Positions 16,479 to 26,717 of a stretch of 64,000 nt of DNA are shown here, piece after piece. The notes beneath the pieces are model-generated. The model saw only the letters and a program-made list of their open reading frames with translations, was not told the DNA's origin and made no database searches. Location: positions 4,836,001 through 4,900,000 of the forward strand of contig NZ_CP113343.1 in NCBI RefSeq assembly GCF_026683955.1, read 5' to 3'. Source of the DNA: Arthrobacter sp. MMS18-M83 (lineage in GTDB: Bacteria; Actinomycetota; Actinomycetes; Actinomycetales; Micrococcaceae). Numbering within the stretch: position 1 is the stretch's first letter; each line of letters begins with the position of its first letter. The position numbers and the translations under genes were made by a program.

Positions 16479-16688
16479 ATGGAGATCGACATCAGGAACC
16501 ACTGGGACAAGCTCAGTCCCGAAACGCGACGGTGGCTCACAGACAACCCTGGGTGCGTGGTTCTGCCCCGCACCATTGCGGAAATAATTCACCAAGAAAC
16601 GGGCGTCACCCCTGACGCCGACCAGCATAGCCAGGTCAGCCTCTCACCCGAGGACCTCAGCTTCATCCGGGCCCAGGCCGAAGGGTAG
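16479..16688 (+). CDS. Small uncharacterised protein
   Basis: 69 residues, MEIDIRNHWDKLSPETRRWL at the N-terminus, acidic and probably helical at the C-terminus (SPEDLSFIRAQAEG). No cysteine or membrane segment. No strong Shine-Dalgarno. Codon use fits neighbouring genes. The family is not recognised. Confidence 0.55.
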   Translation: MEIDIRNHWDKLSPETRRWLTDNPGCVVLPRTIAEIIHQETGVTPDADQHSQVSLSPEDLSFIRAQAEG

Positions 16689-16719
16689 GCGTGTTCGGTG
16701 GGCGGGGCGAACGCATGCA

Positions 16720-16967
16720 CTAGCGGTCTTCCTTGCCTGGCGGTTCTAAAGCTTCGACCGAGATCAGGACCAGGCCGAGGTCCCGGACCTTCGTGAGTAG
16801 ACCGTGCAGCGCCGCTTGGTCCGGGACGAAACCCCGAAGGCTCGTGGTGCCATCGCTTTCGGGGGTGAGGGTGAACTCACTGAACCAGGCAGACCAGTGC
16901 CCGGGGAGGTGCCCGTCGACCCGAAGCTGATAACCCGCGGCACCTGGCGGCTGCTGATGTCCTTCAT
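16720..16967 (-). pseudogene. Small conserved protein associated with DUF4386, apparent frameshift
   Basis: The minus strand encodes a recognisable small actinobacterial protein (YQLRVDGHLPGHWSAWF, then TPESDGTTSLRGFVPDQAAL and HGLLTKVRDLGLVLISVEAL, stop at 16720). This frame has no ATG, GTG or TTG between the upstream DUF4386 stop (TAA at 16990-16992, same frame) and the conserved body. An ATG at 16967 (MKDISSRQVPR) is in another frame; adding one base to the run at 16934-16936 would join the two as MKDISSRQVPRGYQLRVDG. It is therefore either a one-base loss or a sequence error. Function unknown. Confidence 0.65.
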
Positions 16968-16989
16968 GGGGGCCAGCCTCGCGGAAGCG

Positions 16990-17676
16990 TTACTTCGCGC
17001 CGGCCCGGTCGAGGGGCGAGGTGCTCTCAGTGGGTAGTGAATGGCCGACGGCGCGCTGCTCGCGCCATAGTGAGATGCCGAGACCGACCAGAGCGACGGC
17101 GGTAGGCAAGGCGAGCAGCCGTTCATTGATCTGCGGCAACAGCGGAATAGCGATGGTCGCAACGGTGCCAACGGCAAGCAGCACGGCAGCCCAACGCGCG
17201 AGGATGTTGGCACGGAAGAGGGCAATGCCGAAGAGCAAGCCGCCGCCCAGGTAGCCGATGCCCATGAACGAGAGGAGCGGCTGCATCAGCCCGATGTCGC
17301 CAGCCGCTTGGCCACTGGTGGACGCGGCAAGGACGTCGTTGACGTACTCGGGTGCGCTGTGGGCAATAGATGGGAGGACAACCGTCCCAATGACTTCGAC
17401 GCTCAGCATGGTGAGGTAGCCGGCGCTGAATAGGACGTACCCGATCACGCCGAGGACACCGGTCTGCTTGACCTGGCGCAGGTACATTCCGGTGATCCCG
17501 AGGAGTGCCAGGACGGCCATGAGCACCTTCATGGTTTGCCGGACCGTCCATTCGGTCGTGGTAACGAAGTTGGCATCCAAGTGGGGGTGGTTGAACTGGA
17601 CGGCAGCGAACAGCAGTCCTGCCGCAACGGCGCACAGGCCGGCCGCTCGGGTGAGCTTGGTGGTAGTGATGGACAT
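16990..17676 (-). CDS. DUF4386-family membrane protein
   Basis: 228 residues with six predicted membrane helices (for example AAGLCAVAAGLLFAAVQF, KVLMAVLALLGITGMYL, PLLSFMGIGYLGGGLLFGIA). N-terminal TRAAGLCAVAAGL and the FNHPH segment are typical of the family. Starts with ATG after GAGGAG. It lies between the MalT-type regulator and the small protein at 16720, all on the minus strand, a combination commonly seen in actinobacteria. The biochemical role is unknown. Confidence 0.82.
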   Translation of the reverse strand: MSITTTKLTRAAGLCAVAAGLLFAAVQFNHPHLDANFVTTTEWTVRQTMKVLMAVLALLGITGMYLRQVKQTGVLGVIGYVLFSAGYLTMLSVEVIGTVVLPSIAHSAPEYVNDVLAASTSGQAAGDIGLMQPLLSFMGIGYLGGGLLFGIALFRANILARWAAVLLAVGTVATIAIPLLPQINERLLALPTAVALVGLGISLWREQRAVGHSLPTESTSPLDRAGAK

Positions 17677-17804
17677 GTCCGGCTCCTCGGTTTTGGTATC
17701 AGTGGCCTGGCGCCACGGGATAACTCAAATGTAGGAACCAACGGGGTGACCAGGCGTCACCCAACGATGTGATTGACGGGGTGAGATCCTGGCGGCCGGG
17801 CCGG

Positions 17805-20352
17805 CTACATCAGGCCGCGTTCCCGTGCGCGACGGACCGCCGCCCGGCGGTCGGCGACGTCGAGCTTGGTGAAGATGTGCTTTGTATGGGTGCGTAGCGT
17901 GTTGTACGAGATAAACAGCGCCTTGGCGATCTGCGGGCCGCTCATCTCACTGTCGAGGTGTCTGAGTACCTGCAATTCGCGCTCGCTCAGCGGTTCCGGG
18001 GACGACGACGGCGCACCCCGCCTTACGCCCGCGGCTTGACCTTCGGCGGGGCTGTTCAGCCCTCTGGCGCCATGTGCCAAAGCCTGCAGCATCCGGATCT
18101 CCAGCACGCTTCCGGCACGCCCCGATGCCTGGGCGGCGTCGAGAAGCCTGTCCAAAAGGCGAGTTGCCTGCTCGACTGCCCCGGTTTCGGGGAGTGCCCG
18201 GTGCTGCGCGATGAACAGGCGCACCAGCGTGAGGTGGTCGAACTCGCTGAGGTAGGTGACATCGTCCTCGATGGACAACCCTCGTTCGAGTGCCCATTCA
18301 GCGGCCGGCTCCAGCTTGCCCTGGGCAATCCACACACGTGCCTTCACCGCGGCGATGGGGCGTACGTCCGGGAAGAACCCGCGCCGATAGAGCGGTTCCG
18401 CCTGCTCAAGGAAGTTAATCGCTGCCACGGGATCTCCCTCGGCAAGGGCGAGCAGTCCCGTCGCCAGGAACCACCGGTAGCGGCTCTCGGTCATCAACCC
18501 GCGCTCAATGAACTGTGCGGCGGTCTCAAGGTGTCGCCTGGCGCTGACGAGATCCCAGGCTTCGCGGTCAATCTCGCTGATTCCCACGTGCAATTCGGCA
18601 GTTGCCCGCGCCACGGACTCGCCTTCCGCCTCGGCCCGCTCCAGCGCATTCCGGTAGAGTGTGCGTGCCTTGCCGGGCTGCCCTGCGACGACCCACATGT
18701 CAGCGAGCACCACGGTGCTGCTTAGCTCGTCGATCAGGTTTCCCGATGCGTGCAGGCTCGCCACAGCCTGCGTGAACGTTTGCGGCGCTGTGCTCACGTC
18801 GCCTTTCGACCACGCGGCGAGGCCGAGGAAGCCGGCCGCCGATCCACGGGACAGATGGTCGTTGGGGCCGGCGATGTCGAGCGCGTGCTGAGCGTGCTCG
18901 ACTGTGCCTGCGACATCTCCTCGTGCTTGGGCGAGGGAAGCCCGGTAGACGGCGATAGTCGCCGGCAACGTGCGGAGTTCTTCGGTATCCGCCCATGGAG
19001 GCGCTGAACCGTCCGGCACTTCGGCGAGCGCCCTTTCCGCATCACGAAGCCTCGGCTCGACTGCATCGAGGTCACCGGAAGCCATGTGCATGAATCCATG
19101 GAAGACGCTTAGTGCCGGGCTGCGGCGGACGGCGTCGTCGGGCAGTGCCTTCAGCCACGCGAACAACATCGCGTCCTGGCGGTTACGCCGAATCGCCGGC
19201 AACGCGAGCTCCATGAGCCGCACCGCGCCGTCGAAATCGAGGGCAGCCAGCGCGTGCCGGACAGCGTCTCCTGCCATCTCGTGGCGCTCGTACCAGCCGC
19301 TGGCGCGCTGGTGCAAGAGCGGAATCTGCTCGGGCTGCTCGCTGAGTAGGCGCCCCCGCAGCACGTCGGCGAAGAGGTGGTGGTAGCGGTACCATTCCCG
19401 CCGATCGTCCAGGGGAACGATGAAGAGGTTGGCACTTTCCAGGGCCAGGAGCATCCGGCTTCCGTCATCACGGCCGGTGACGGCGTCACAGAGCGGACCC
19501 GTGAGCCGGTCAAGGATCGATGATCGCAAGAGGAATCCGCGGACTTGTTCAGGCTGATGCTTGAGCACCTCCTCGACCAGATAGTCGACGACGTACCGGT
19601 CGTCCCCAGCGAACCGCGCGACGAAGCCCGCGACATCGTCCCGCCCTTCGAGAGAGCGCGGCGAGCTGGAGCGCGGCAATCCAGCCCTCCGTACGCTGCT
19701 CCAAAGCGGCTACCTCAGCAGCCTCGAGGCCCAGTCCCGCCACCCCGTTGAAATACGAGCCGGCTTCCTCGGACGTAAACCGCAGATCCGCGGCGCGAAT
19801 CTCGAGCAACTCGCCCCGCACTCGCCAACGGGGCAGCGGAAAATCCGGATCGGCCCGGGTGCTGATGACAACATGCACTTGTGGAGGAAGATGATCCAGC
19901 AGGAAGACCATCCCATCGCGGACGTCCTGGCTCTCGACCAAGTGGTAGTCGTCCAGCACGAGCCACACGCCGTGCTGTACAGCTGCAAGCTCATTCAATA
20001 CAGTGCTGAGCACGAGATCGGTCGGCAAGGGGGAACTGGCAATGGGCTTGAGGGCCGCCGAGCCGACGCCGGGCACCGCCGTTTGGAGCGCTGTTACAAC
20101 GTAGGTCCAGAAAGACACCGGATCGCTGTCCGCTGAATCGAGCGAGAGCCACGCAACACAGCGGACTTCGCCCTGTGCCTCCCTTAGCCATCCTGCGAGG
20201 AGCGTCGTCTTACCGAATCCGGCCGGCGCGGATAGCAACGTCAGTCTCGATTCGGCTGAGCGACGCAAACGCTCACTCAATCTTGGGCGCGGGACAAGGC
20301 CGCGGCCCGGTTTCGGGACGTAAAGCTTGGCCGCAATCACCGGACCCGCCAT
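17805..20352 (-). pseudogene. MalT-type LuxR-family ATPase regulator, apparent frameshift
   Basis: Large STAND-class transcription activator. From the ATG at 20352: Walker A SAPAGFGKTTLLAGW, Walker B GVWLVLDDYHLV, sensor region STRADPDFPLPRWR, then the winged-helix region TEGWIAALQLAAL. There the frame breaks. Protein similarity resumes at SLEGRDDVAGFVARFAGDD in another frame and continues through TPR-like repeats to the C-terminal LuxR HTH (LSERELQVLRHL, YNTLRTHTKHIFTKLDV). Restoring one two-base unit in the alternating GA/CT tract at 19650-19656 rejoins the protein as AALSLEGRDD, about 849 residues, normal for the family. Probably regulates the DUF4386 gene next to it. Confidence 0.85.
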
Positions 20353-20474
20353 GCGATCCCCATTCCAACGTGAACAACCGCATCCGAAGAAGAGGGCGGC
20401 AATTAACACCAGAGTACCGGGGGCGGGAACTCCCCGTGGCGCTCGAGTAGGGCCACCTCGAAAGCTACCTGCTC

Positions 20475-21110
20475 TCAGGTAGAGCTTGTCGAGCCGCCGG
20501 TTGGAACGAGTGCATTCTTTTCGGAAGAGATAAGCGAAATGTAGGTCTCCAACTGGGACCGCAACTGATCCGGCGAGTGGTGTTCGGGCGTCAGAGTGGC
20601 GGTGATTTGGGCACCGAGGGCGAACGTCATGATCCCGCCAACGATGTCGTCGTCGTTCAGCCCCTCCTTCAGCTCGCCAAGGTCCCTCGCTTCACGGAGC
20701 CTGGCGAATAACGACTCACGCCATTGCTCCATCGAGGAATCATGCAAGGCCGCCTTCGCCGGATCCGTGAGTGCGCGCTGCCAGAACGCGATGGCAATTC
20801 GGGCTTCGTTGAGCCTCTCAGCATCAAGCGGCAGGATTTCGTGGCAATAGCTACGTAAAGCAGACAGGCCGCGCTGGCCGGCAGTGGACGTGTCCATGCG
20901 GGCGTTCGTCTGGTTGAAAACGTGGGCGAAGGCAAACGTCAGCAGATCGTCCTTCGTCGGAAAATAGGGCTTGAGCGCGCCGTTGGCAAAGCCTGCTTCC
21001 ATGGCAATTTCACGCATGGTTGCACCCTCGATCCCCCTCTTCGCGATGATTCGCCAGGTGGCTTCGACCAGTTCCACCCGGCGCTTGTCGTGGTCTACGA
21101 TCTTCGGCAC
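20475..21110 (-). CDS. TetR-family regulator (BetI-like)
   Basis: 211 residues. N-terminal HTH about residues 10-55: ATWRIIAKRGIEGATMREIA followed by EAGFANGALKPYFPTKDDLL. The C-terminal ligand domain follows the TetR_C_6/BetI pattern (ILPLDAERLNEARIAIAFW). It is divergent from the amine oxidase, and an interrupted palindrome overlaps the predicted -35 of that gene, so it is likely the amine-responsive repressor of the amine oxidase operon. Confidence 0.9.
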   Translation of the reverse strand: MPKIVDHDKRRVELVEATWRIIAKRGIEGATMREIAMEAGFANGALKPYFPTKDDLLTFAFAHVFNQTNARMDTSTAGQRGLSALRSYCHEILPLDAERLNEARIAIAFWQRALTDPAKAALHDSSMEQWRESLFARLREARDLGELKEGLNDDDIVGGIMTFALGAQITATLTPEHHSPDQLRSQLETYISLISSEKNALVPTGGSTSST

Positions 21111-21132
21111 ATGTTCCCCAAATCTTTTTTCT

Positions 21133-21168
21133 ACAACTGTTGTGACTCAGATTACACGATGCTATTCT
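21133..21168 (+). promoter_or_regulatory. Predicted amine oxidase promoter with palindromic site
   Basis: -35 TTGTGA (21140-21145), 17-base spacer, -10 TATTCT (21163-21168). A short palindrome ACAAC-T-GTTGT (21133-21143) overlaps the -35, and TCTA-N6-TAGA (21168-21181) lies just after the -10. Both are candidate TetR operators. Confidence 0.5.
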
Positions 21169-21210
21169 CTACACACATAGAAAATAAACCGTCGACCACG
21201 AAGGCCTTCC

Positions 21211-23190
21211 ATGAGCACAACTTCCTCTCCAGAAATCGCCGAAATGGCTGCGTTTGCCGGACTGTCTCCTTATGCAATGACCAGTGCCGAGGACATCACG
21301 GCGGTCAGGGACATCCTGGCCGATGCCGGACTCTTCGGTGAATCCATCAGGGTCGCTTATCTTGGACTGCTTGATCCCCCGCGCGATTCGGGGACTCGCG
21401 ATTCGGGGACTCGCGATTCAGGAGCCGCGGACCGCAGGTTCAGGGCGTTCCTGCATAACGTTTCGTCCGGTGCGGCACAGGACGTCGTGGTCTCTGTGAC
21501 CCACCGGGAAGTCGTCTCGAAAATGGAACTGGACACGTCCGTGACGGGCGAGCTTCCAGTCATCGAAGAGGAATTCGAGGTGGTTGAGGAGATCCTGGCC
21601 CAGGACGAACGATGGCTCAAGGCCTTGGCTGACCGGAATCTCGATGTCACCAAAGTCAGGGTCGCTCCGCTGTCCGCGGGGGTTTTCGAATACCCCGAAG
21701 AAAAGGGCCGCCGGATCCTGCGCGGCCTGGCATTCGTTCAGGATTTCCCGGAGGACAGCGCTTGGGCGCATCCGGTGGACGGGCTGGTTGCGTACGTCGA
21801 CGTCGTGAGCAAGACCGTCGACCAGGTCCTGGATTTCGGCCCCGTTCCGGTCCCGGAGGAGCACGGCAACTTTACGGACCCTGAGCTGACCGGACCGATG
21901 CGCACTACCCAGAAGCCGATCCACATCAGCCAGCCGGAAGGTCCGAGCTTCACGGTCCAGGGCGGAAACCACGTCGAGTGGGAAAAGTGGAGCCTCGACA
22001 TCGGTTTCGATGTCCGGGAAGGCGTCGTCCTGCACAATGTAGCGTTCGACGACGTCGATCGCCGCCGCAGCATCCTCAAGCGCGCTTCCATCGCCGAAAT
22101 GGTGGTGCCTTACGGGGATCCCTCCCCCGTGCGCTCCTGGCAGAACTACTTCGATACCGGCGAATACCTGGTGGGCCAATACGCCAACTCCCTGGAGCTC
22201 GGCTGCGATTGCCTCGGCGAAATCACCTACCTCAGCCCGGTGGTCAGCGACGCGTTCGGCCAGCCACGGGAAATCCGCAACGGAATCTGCATGCACGAAG
22301 AGGACTGGAGCATCCTAGCCAAGCACAGCGACCTCTGGAGCGGCGTGAACTACACGCGCCGGAACCGCCGGCTCGTCATCAGCTTCTTCACCACCATTGG
22401 CAACTATGACTACGGCTTCTACTGGTACCTCTACCTCGACGGCACCATCGAATTCGAAGCCAAGGCCACCGGCATCGTCTTCACCAGCGCCCACCCGGGG
22501 AAAGGCTACCCCTACGCCTCGGAACTCGCCCCGGGCCTTGGGGCTCCCTTCCACCAACATCTTTTCAGCGCCCGACTGGACTTTGCCATCGACGGACTCA
22601 CGAACCGCGTCGAGGAAGAAGACGCCATCCGGGTGCCGATGGGCGAAGGCAACGAACGCGGCAACGCCTTCACCCGCCGTCGTACTGTCCTTAAGCGCGA
22701 ATCGGAAGCTGTGCGTGAGTCCGATATGGCGGCCGGACGGGCTTGGGTGATCTCGAATCCCGAATCACCCAACCGCTTGGGCGACCCCGTGGCGTACAAG
22801 CTCCATGGCCAAGGGCACCCCATGCTTCTGGCCGACCCTGAATCATCCATCGCCCGGCGTGCCGCCTTTGCCACCAAGGACCTGTGGGTGACCCGCTACG
22901 ACGAGGCCGAGCGCTATCCCAGCGGCGACTTCGTCAACCAACACTCCGGAGGAGCCGGACTGCCGTCCTACATAGCCCGGGACAGGGACATCGACGGACA
23001 AGACATCGTGGTGTGGCACACCTTCGGACTGACCCACTTCCCGCGCCCGGAGGACTGGCCCATCATGCCCGTGGACACTGTGGGATTCAAGCTCCGCCCT
23101 GAGGGCTTCTTTGACCGTAGCCCTGTCCTCGATGTCCCCGCGTCAAAGCCCGCCGAAGGCGGCCACTGCCATATGGAGGCACAGAAATGA
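21211..23190 (+). CDS. Copper-containing primary-amine oxidase, histamine-oxidase-like
   Basis: Oxidatively deaminates primary amines to aldehydes with H2O2 and NH3. 659 residues. The topaquinone precursor is Y399 in TIGNYDYGF (motif N-Y-D). The catalytic aspartate is in [14 protein letters not shown]. Copper ligands are HQH in [14 protein letters not shown] and the late histidine in [16 protein letters not shown]. From memory, Arthrobacter globiformis histamine oxidase has its topaquinone near position 402 and phenylethylamine oxidase near 382, so the position here favours the histamine-oxidase branch. An N-terminal insertion has three copies of RDSG(T/A) encoded by a 15-bp tandem repeat. 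Its TGA overlaps the permease ATG. Confidence 0.95.
   Translation: MSTTSSPEIAEMAAFAGLSPYAMTSAEDITAVRDILADAGLFGESIRVAYLGLLDPPRDSGTRDSGTRDSGAADRRFRAFLHNVSSGAAQDVVVSVTHREVVSKMELDTSVTGELPVIEEEFEVVEEILAQDERWLKALADRNLDVTKVRVAPLSAGVFEYPEEKGRRILRGLAFVQDFPEDSAWAHPVDGLVAYVDVVSKTVDQVLDFGPVPVPEEHGNFTDPELTGPMRTTQKPIHISQPEGPSFTVQGGNHVEWEKWSLDIGFDVREGVVLHNVAFDDVDRRRSILKRASIAEMVVPYGDPSPVRSWQNYFDTGEYLVGQYANSLELGCDCLGEITYLSPVVSDAFGQPREIRNGICMHEEDWSILAKHSDLWSGVNYTRRNRRLVISFFTTIGNYDYGFYWYLYLDGTIEFEAKATGIVFTSAHPGKGYPYASELAPGLGAPFHQHLFSARLDFAIDGLTNRVEEEDAIRVPMGEGNERGNAFTRRRTVLKRESEAVRESDMAAGRAWVISNPESPNRLGDPVAYKLHGQGHPMLLADPESSIARRAAFATKDLWVTRYDEAERYPSGDFVNQHSGGAGLPSYIARDRDIDGQDIVVWHTFGLTHFPRPEDWPIMPVDTVGFKLRPEGFFDRSPVLDVPASKPAEGGHCHMEAQK
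21382..21420 (+). repeat. In-frame 15-bp tandem repeat in amine oxidase gene
   Basis: CGCGATTCGGGGACT at 21382-21396 and exactly again at 21397-21411, followed by a partial third copy to 21420. It encodes [15 protein letters not shown] in a surface-type N-terminal loop. Confidence 0.9.
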
Positions 23191-24701
23191 GTTTAACAAC
23201 CGGAAAAGAGACCACCGAGGTGGGCCACCCGCATCACAATCGACGCCGTCTCGGCGTCCCGGCGGTGACCTTCATGATCATCGCTGCATCGGCCCCGCTC
23301 ACTGTCCTTGCCGGCGGGGTGACGACGACGTTCGCCGTCACCGGGGTCACCGGCGTACCGCTGTCCTTCCTGCTGCTCGGCGGCACCCTCGCTTTGTTCG
23401 CCGTCGGTTACGCGGCGATGAGCAGGTACGTGGTCAACGCCGGCGCCTTCTATTCCTACGTCGCGCAGGGCATTTCCCGGCCGGTTGGCGTCGGGGTTTC
23501 CATGGTGGCGCTCATGGCCTACAACCTGATGCAGGTCGGGATTTACGGCCTGTTCGGCTTCACCGTCTCGAGCTTGATCAACGAACGTTTCGGCGTCACT
23601 GTCCCCTGGTGGATTCCGGTTCTGGTCTGCATCGCCGTCGTCGCATTTCTTGGTGTGAACCGGGTCGACCTGTCGGCGAAGGTCCTCGGGGTGCTGGTCG
23701 GCCTGGAGTTCCTCGTGGTGATCGTCTACGACGTCGTCTCCTTTGCCGTAGCCCCGGAAGGCGTCAGCGGAGCGCCGCTCAGCCCGGAGAGTCTCTTCGT
23801 GCCAGGCGTAGGGGCGGTCCTCTCCTTCGGCATCGCGGCGTTCATGGGATTTGAGTCGGCAGCGATCTATGGCGAGGAAAGCAAAGACCCCAAGCACACC
23901 GTCGCGCGGGCGACGTACACCGCCGTCGCCATCATCGCCCTGTTCTACGCTGTTTCTTCCTGGGCCATGGCCGTTGGCACAGGACCGTCCGCGGTGGTCG
24001 ACGCTTCCGCAAAACAAGGACCGGACCTGATGTTCGGTTTCCTGGGCGATCACGCAGGCGTCCTTCTCGCCGACCTGGCCCGCTTGCTCTTCGTCACCAG
24101 CCTCTTCGCAGCCCTCGTCAGCTTCCACAACGCCGCCGCCCGCTACTTCTTCTCCCTCGGCCGCGAACAAGTCCTTCCCCGAAAGCTCGGTGCCGTACGC
24201 CGGCACAGCGGCGCTCCCTACGCTGGATCGCTTGCCCAGACGGTCATCGCCGTCGTGGTGACTGTAGCTTTCGCCGTTGCGGGAACCGGATCACCGCTGG
24301 GCGACCTCTACCCGGTCCTGACCATGTTCACCTGGTTGACCAATGACGGCGCTATGGGGCTTGTCCTCCTCATGACCGTTGTTTCACTGGCTGTCATTGG
24401 ATTCTTCCGCAAGAACAGGCACGACGCCGGAATCTGGACCCGCGCGATCGCCCCTGCTCTGGGATTCGTGCTCCTGGCTGCGATCTTCATTCTGATCGTG
24501 ATCAACTTCAACGTGCTGCTCGGGCAGAACGAAACCAATGCGCTCACGTTCATCTTGCCCGCCACTATCGTGGTACCCGGATTGGTGGGTGTCGCCTGGG
24601 CGTTCCGACTCCGGCGGAGCAACCCCGGGGTGTACCGGCGGATCGGACACGGCGAAGAGGACCCGGCCGCCGTGCACCTCGGTGACGAAGAAGACTTGTA
24701 G
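23187..24701 (+). CDS. APC-family amino acid/amine permease
   Basis: Secondary transporter of 504 residues with about 12 membrane helices. N-terminal [20 protein letters not shown] and [20 protein letters not shown] are the family's helix 1 and helix 2-3 signatures; [19 protein letters not shown] is the conserved helix-6 segment. It overlaps the amine oxidase by 4 bases (ATGA) and so is co-translated with it. It probably imports the amine oxidised by that enzyme. Confidence 0.93.
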   Translation: MSLTTGKETTEVGHPHHNRRRLGVPAVTFMIIAASAPLTVLAGGVTTTFAVTGVTGVPLSFLLLGGTLALFAVGYAAMSRYVVNAGAFYSYVAQGISRPVGVGVSMVALMAYNLMQVGIYGLFGFTVSSLINERFGVTVPWWIPVLVCIAVVAFLGVNRVDLSAKVLGVLVGLEFLVVIVYDVVSFAVAPEGVSGAPLSPESLFVPGVGAVLSFGIAAFMGFESAAIYGEESKDPKHTVARATYTAVAIIALFYAVSSWAMAVGTGPSAVVDASAKQGPDLMFGFLGDHAGVLLADLARLLFVTSLFAALVSFHNAAARYFFSLGREQVLPRKLGAVRRHSGAPYAGSLAQTVIAVVVTVAFAVAGTGSPLGDLYPVLTMFTWLTNDGAMGLVLLMTVVSLAVIGFFRKNRHDAGIWTRAIAPALGFVLLAAIFILIVINFNVLLGQNETNALTFILPATIVVPGLVGVAWAFRLRRSNPGVYRRIGHGEEDPAAVHLGDEEDL

Positions 24702-24728
24702 CGCCGGGACCGAAGATCGCTGAACAAC

Positions 24729-25256
24729 ATGCACACAGTCCTTTCGATCGTCATGCTGGCCTGCTGTGCCCTCGGAATCTGGAACCCACTGCGCGAAGGC
24801 ATGGTCAAAAACCTCAGCCAATGGGGCCCGATGGCACTCATGCTCGTGGGGATGGCGGACACAACCGTTGGGCCGGGCATCATTCCTGGCGTTGTTTGGG
24901 GCTTCCTGCTGCTCCTTACTTCACCGCTTCCGTTGGTGCTCCTGCCCAAGGACCGCCGCGGCGGCATGGAAATACACCGCTCTATGTCAATCCTGGCCAT
25001 GTTCGCGATCCTGGTCACAACCCTTTCCCCGGCGTCATCCGGTTCACCCCACCAGGCACACGCACACTCGGGTCTTGGTGGAGTGAACTCGGTCCTGGCG
25101 GTAGCCCTCGCGGTAGCAGTCATCGCCTACTCAGTCGTCTTGGCGGCCCGGTCGGTCCGGCCGAGCTGCCGCGGACACAGCCGTCACCCGTCTGTATCGT
25201 TTGAGGCCCTTTCTTCGGTAGGTGCGTTGGGCGCGATGATCCTGATGGCTGCTTGA
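24729..25256 (+). CDS. Met/His-rich membrane protein of unknown function
   Basis: 175 residues with about five hydrophobic segments. Methionine-rich stretches (GPMALMLVGMAD, MEIHRSMSILAMF) and a His cluster SPHQAHAHSG stand out; the layout faintly resembles actinobacterial DUF5134 proteins, but I am not certain. It lies between permease and aldehyde dehydrogenase in the amine oxidase operon. Met and His clusters near a copper enzyme invite the idea of copper handling, which is inference only. Confidence 0.7.
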   Translation: MHTVLSIVMLACCALGIWNPLREGMVKNLSQWGPMALMLVGMADTTVGPGIIPGVVWGFLLLLTSPLPLVLLPKDRRGGMEIHRSMSILAMFAILVTTLSPASSGSPHQAHAHSGLGGVNSVLAVALAVAVIAYSVVLAARSVRPSCRGHSRHPSVSFEALSSVGALGAMILMAA

Positions 25257-25307
25257 CCTTTAGAGACTTATTTCGAAACCGTTACCAACTCAGAGTGGAG
25301 TAAACCC

Positions 25308-26717
25308 TTGGAAACCTACGACGCCCTCCTGGCTTCAATCACCCCGTCCTCCGGCGAGACCCGGACGATTTTCGACCCCGCCACCGGCAACGCCGTCGGG
25401 CAGGCGCCCATACATACCGTCGAGGACCTCGAGTCCGCCATCGCCGCCGCCCGGGCCGCCCAGCCCGCGTGGGCTGCGCTGGGCCACGACGCCCGGTCCG
25501 CCGCGCTGCTCAAGGCCGCCGACGCCGTCGAACGCTCCGCCGAAGAACTCGCCCAGCTGCTCTCCCGCGAGCAAGGCAAACCACTCAACGGCCCCAACGC
25601 GCGCTTCGAAGTCGGCGCCTGCGCCGCCTGGCTCCGCGCAGCCGCCGGCACCCCGCTGGAACCGGAAACCGTGGTGGACGACGGCGAAACCCGCGCCGAA
25701 CTGCACTACCGGCCCATCGGCGTCGTCGGCGCGATCGGCCCGTGGAACTGGCCCATGATGATCACCATCTGGCAGATCGCCCCCGCCCTGCGCATGGGTA
25801 ACGCCGTGGTAGTCAAGCCCTCCGAATACACGCCCCTGTCCGTGTTGGCCTTGGCTAAGGTGCTCAACGAGGAACTCCCCGAGGGCCTGCTGACCGTGGT
25901 CTCCGGCGGCCGTGACGTCGGCGCGCGCCTCGCCGAACACCCCGCCATCGGCAAGGTCATGTTCACCGGCTCCACCGCCACCGGCAAGGCGATCATCAAA
26001 TCGTCCGCCGACACCGTCAAGCGCCTCACCCTGGAACTCGGCGGCAACGACGCCGGCATCGTCCTGCCCGACGCCGACCCCAAGGCCATCGCCGAAGGCC
26101 TCTTCTGGGGCGCCTTCATCAACACCGGCCAAACCTGCGCTGCCCTGAAGCGCCTCTACGTCCACGACTCGCTGTATGAAGCAGTGTGCTCGGAGCTCAC
26201 CGCCGTTGCGGCGGCGACGCCCATGGGTAACGGCCTGGACGAAAACAACGTCCTCGGCCCCCTGCAGAACAGGGCGCAATACGATATCGTCGCCCGCCTC
26301 GTGGACGCCGCGCGCGATTTCGGCGCCCGCATCCTGCTCGGCGGCAACCCGGACACGGACCAGCCCGGCTACTTCTACCCCACCACGCTCGTGGCCGACA
26401 TCGACAACGGCAACCCCCTCGTCGCCGAGGAGCAGTTCGGTCCGGCGCTGCCGATTATCCGCTACAGCACGGTCGACCAGGCGGTCACCATGGCGAACGC
26501 GCTCGACGTCGGACTCGGCGCCTCGGTCTGGTCATCGGACCTGGACGGCGCCCGGAAGGTAGCCGCCCGTCTCGAGGCCGGAACGGTCTGGATCAACAAG
26601 CACGGCGCCGTGGATCCGCGCATTCCGTTCGGCGGCGCCAAGCAGTCCGGCTACGGCCTCGAATTCGGCGTCGAAGGCCTCAAGGCGCTGGGCGTGCCAC
26701 AGATCATCAACGGCTAG
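25308..26717 (+). CDS. NAD(P)-dependent aldehyde dehydrogenase
   Basis: 469 residues. The catalytic cysteine is C277 in NTGQTCAALKR and the general base is in LELGGNDAGIV; FTGSTATGKA is the cofactor loop and IGPWNWPMMITIWQ the Rossmann entry. TTG start with GGAG about 8 bases upstream. As the last gene of the amine oxidase unit it should oxidise the aldehyde product (imidazole acetaldehyde if the amine is histamine; inference). Its 3' end overlaps the convergent ltrA-like gene by 11 bases. Confidence 0.93.
   Translation: METYDALLASITPSSGETRTIFDPATGNAVGQAPIHTVEDLESAIAAARAAQPAWAALGHDARSAALLKAADAVERSAEELAQLLSREQGKPLNGPNARFEVGACAAWLRAAAGTPLEPETVVDDGETRAELHYRPIGVVGAIGPWNWPMMITIWQIAPALRMGNAVVVKPSEYTPLSVLALAKVLNEELPEGLLTVVSGGRDVGARLAEHPAIGKVMFTGSTATGKAIIKSSADTVKRLTLELGGNDAGIVLPDADPKAIAEGLFWGAFINTGQTCAALKRLYVHDSLYEAVCSELTAVAAATPMGNGLDENNVLGPLQNRAQYDIVARLVDAARDFGARILLGGNPDTDQPGYFYPTTLVADIDNGNPLVAEEQFGPALPIIRYSTVDQAVTMANALDVGLGASVWSSDLDGARKVAARLEAGTVWINKHGAVDPRIPFGGAKQSGYGLEFGVEGLKALGVPQIING

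Noticed and set aside
26707..26717. 11-base overlap of aldehyde dehydrogenase and ltrA stops as a regulatory element
   Set aside because: Short 3' overlaps between convergent genes are common in compact actinobacterial genomes; no further signal seen.
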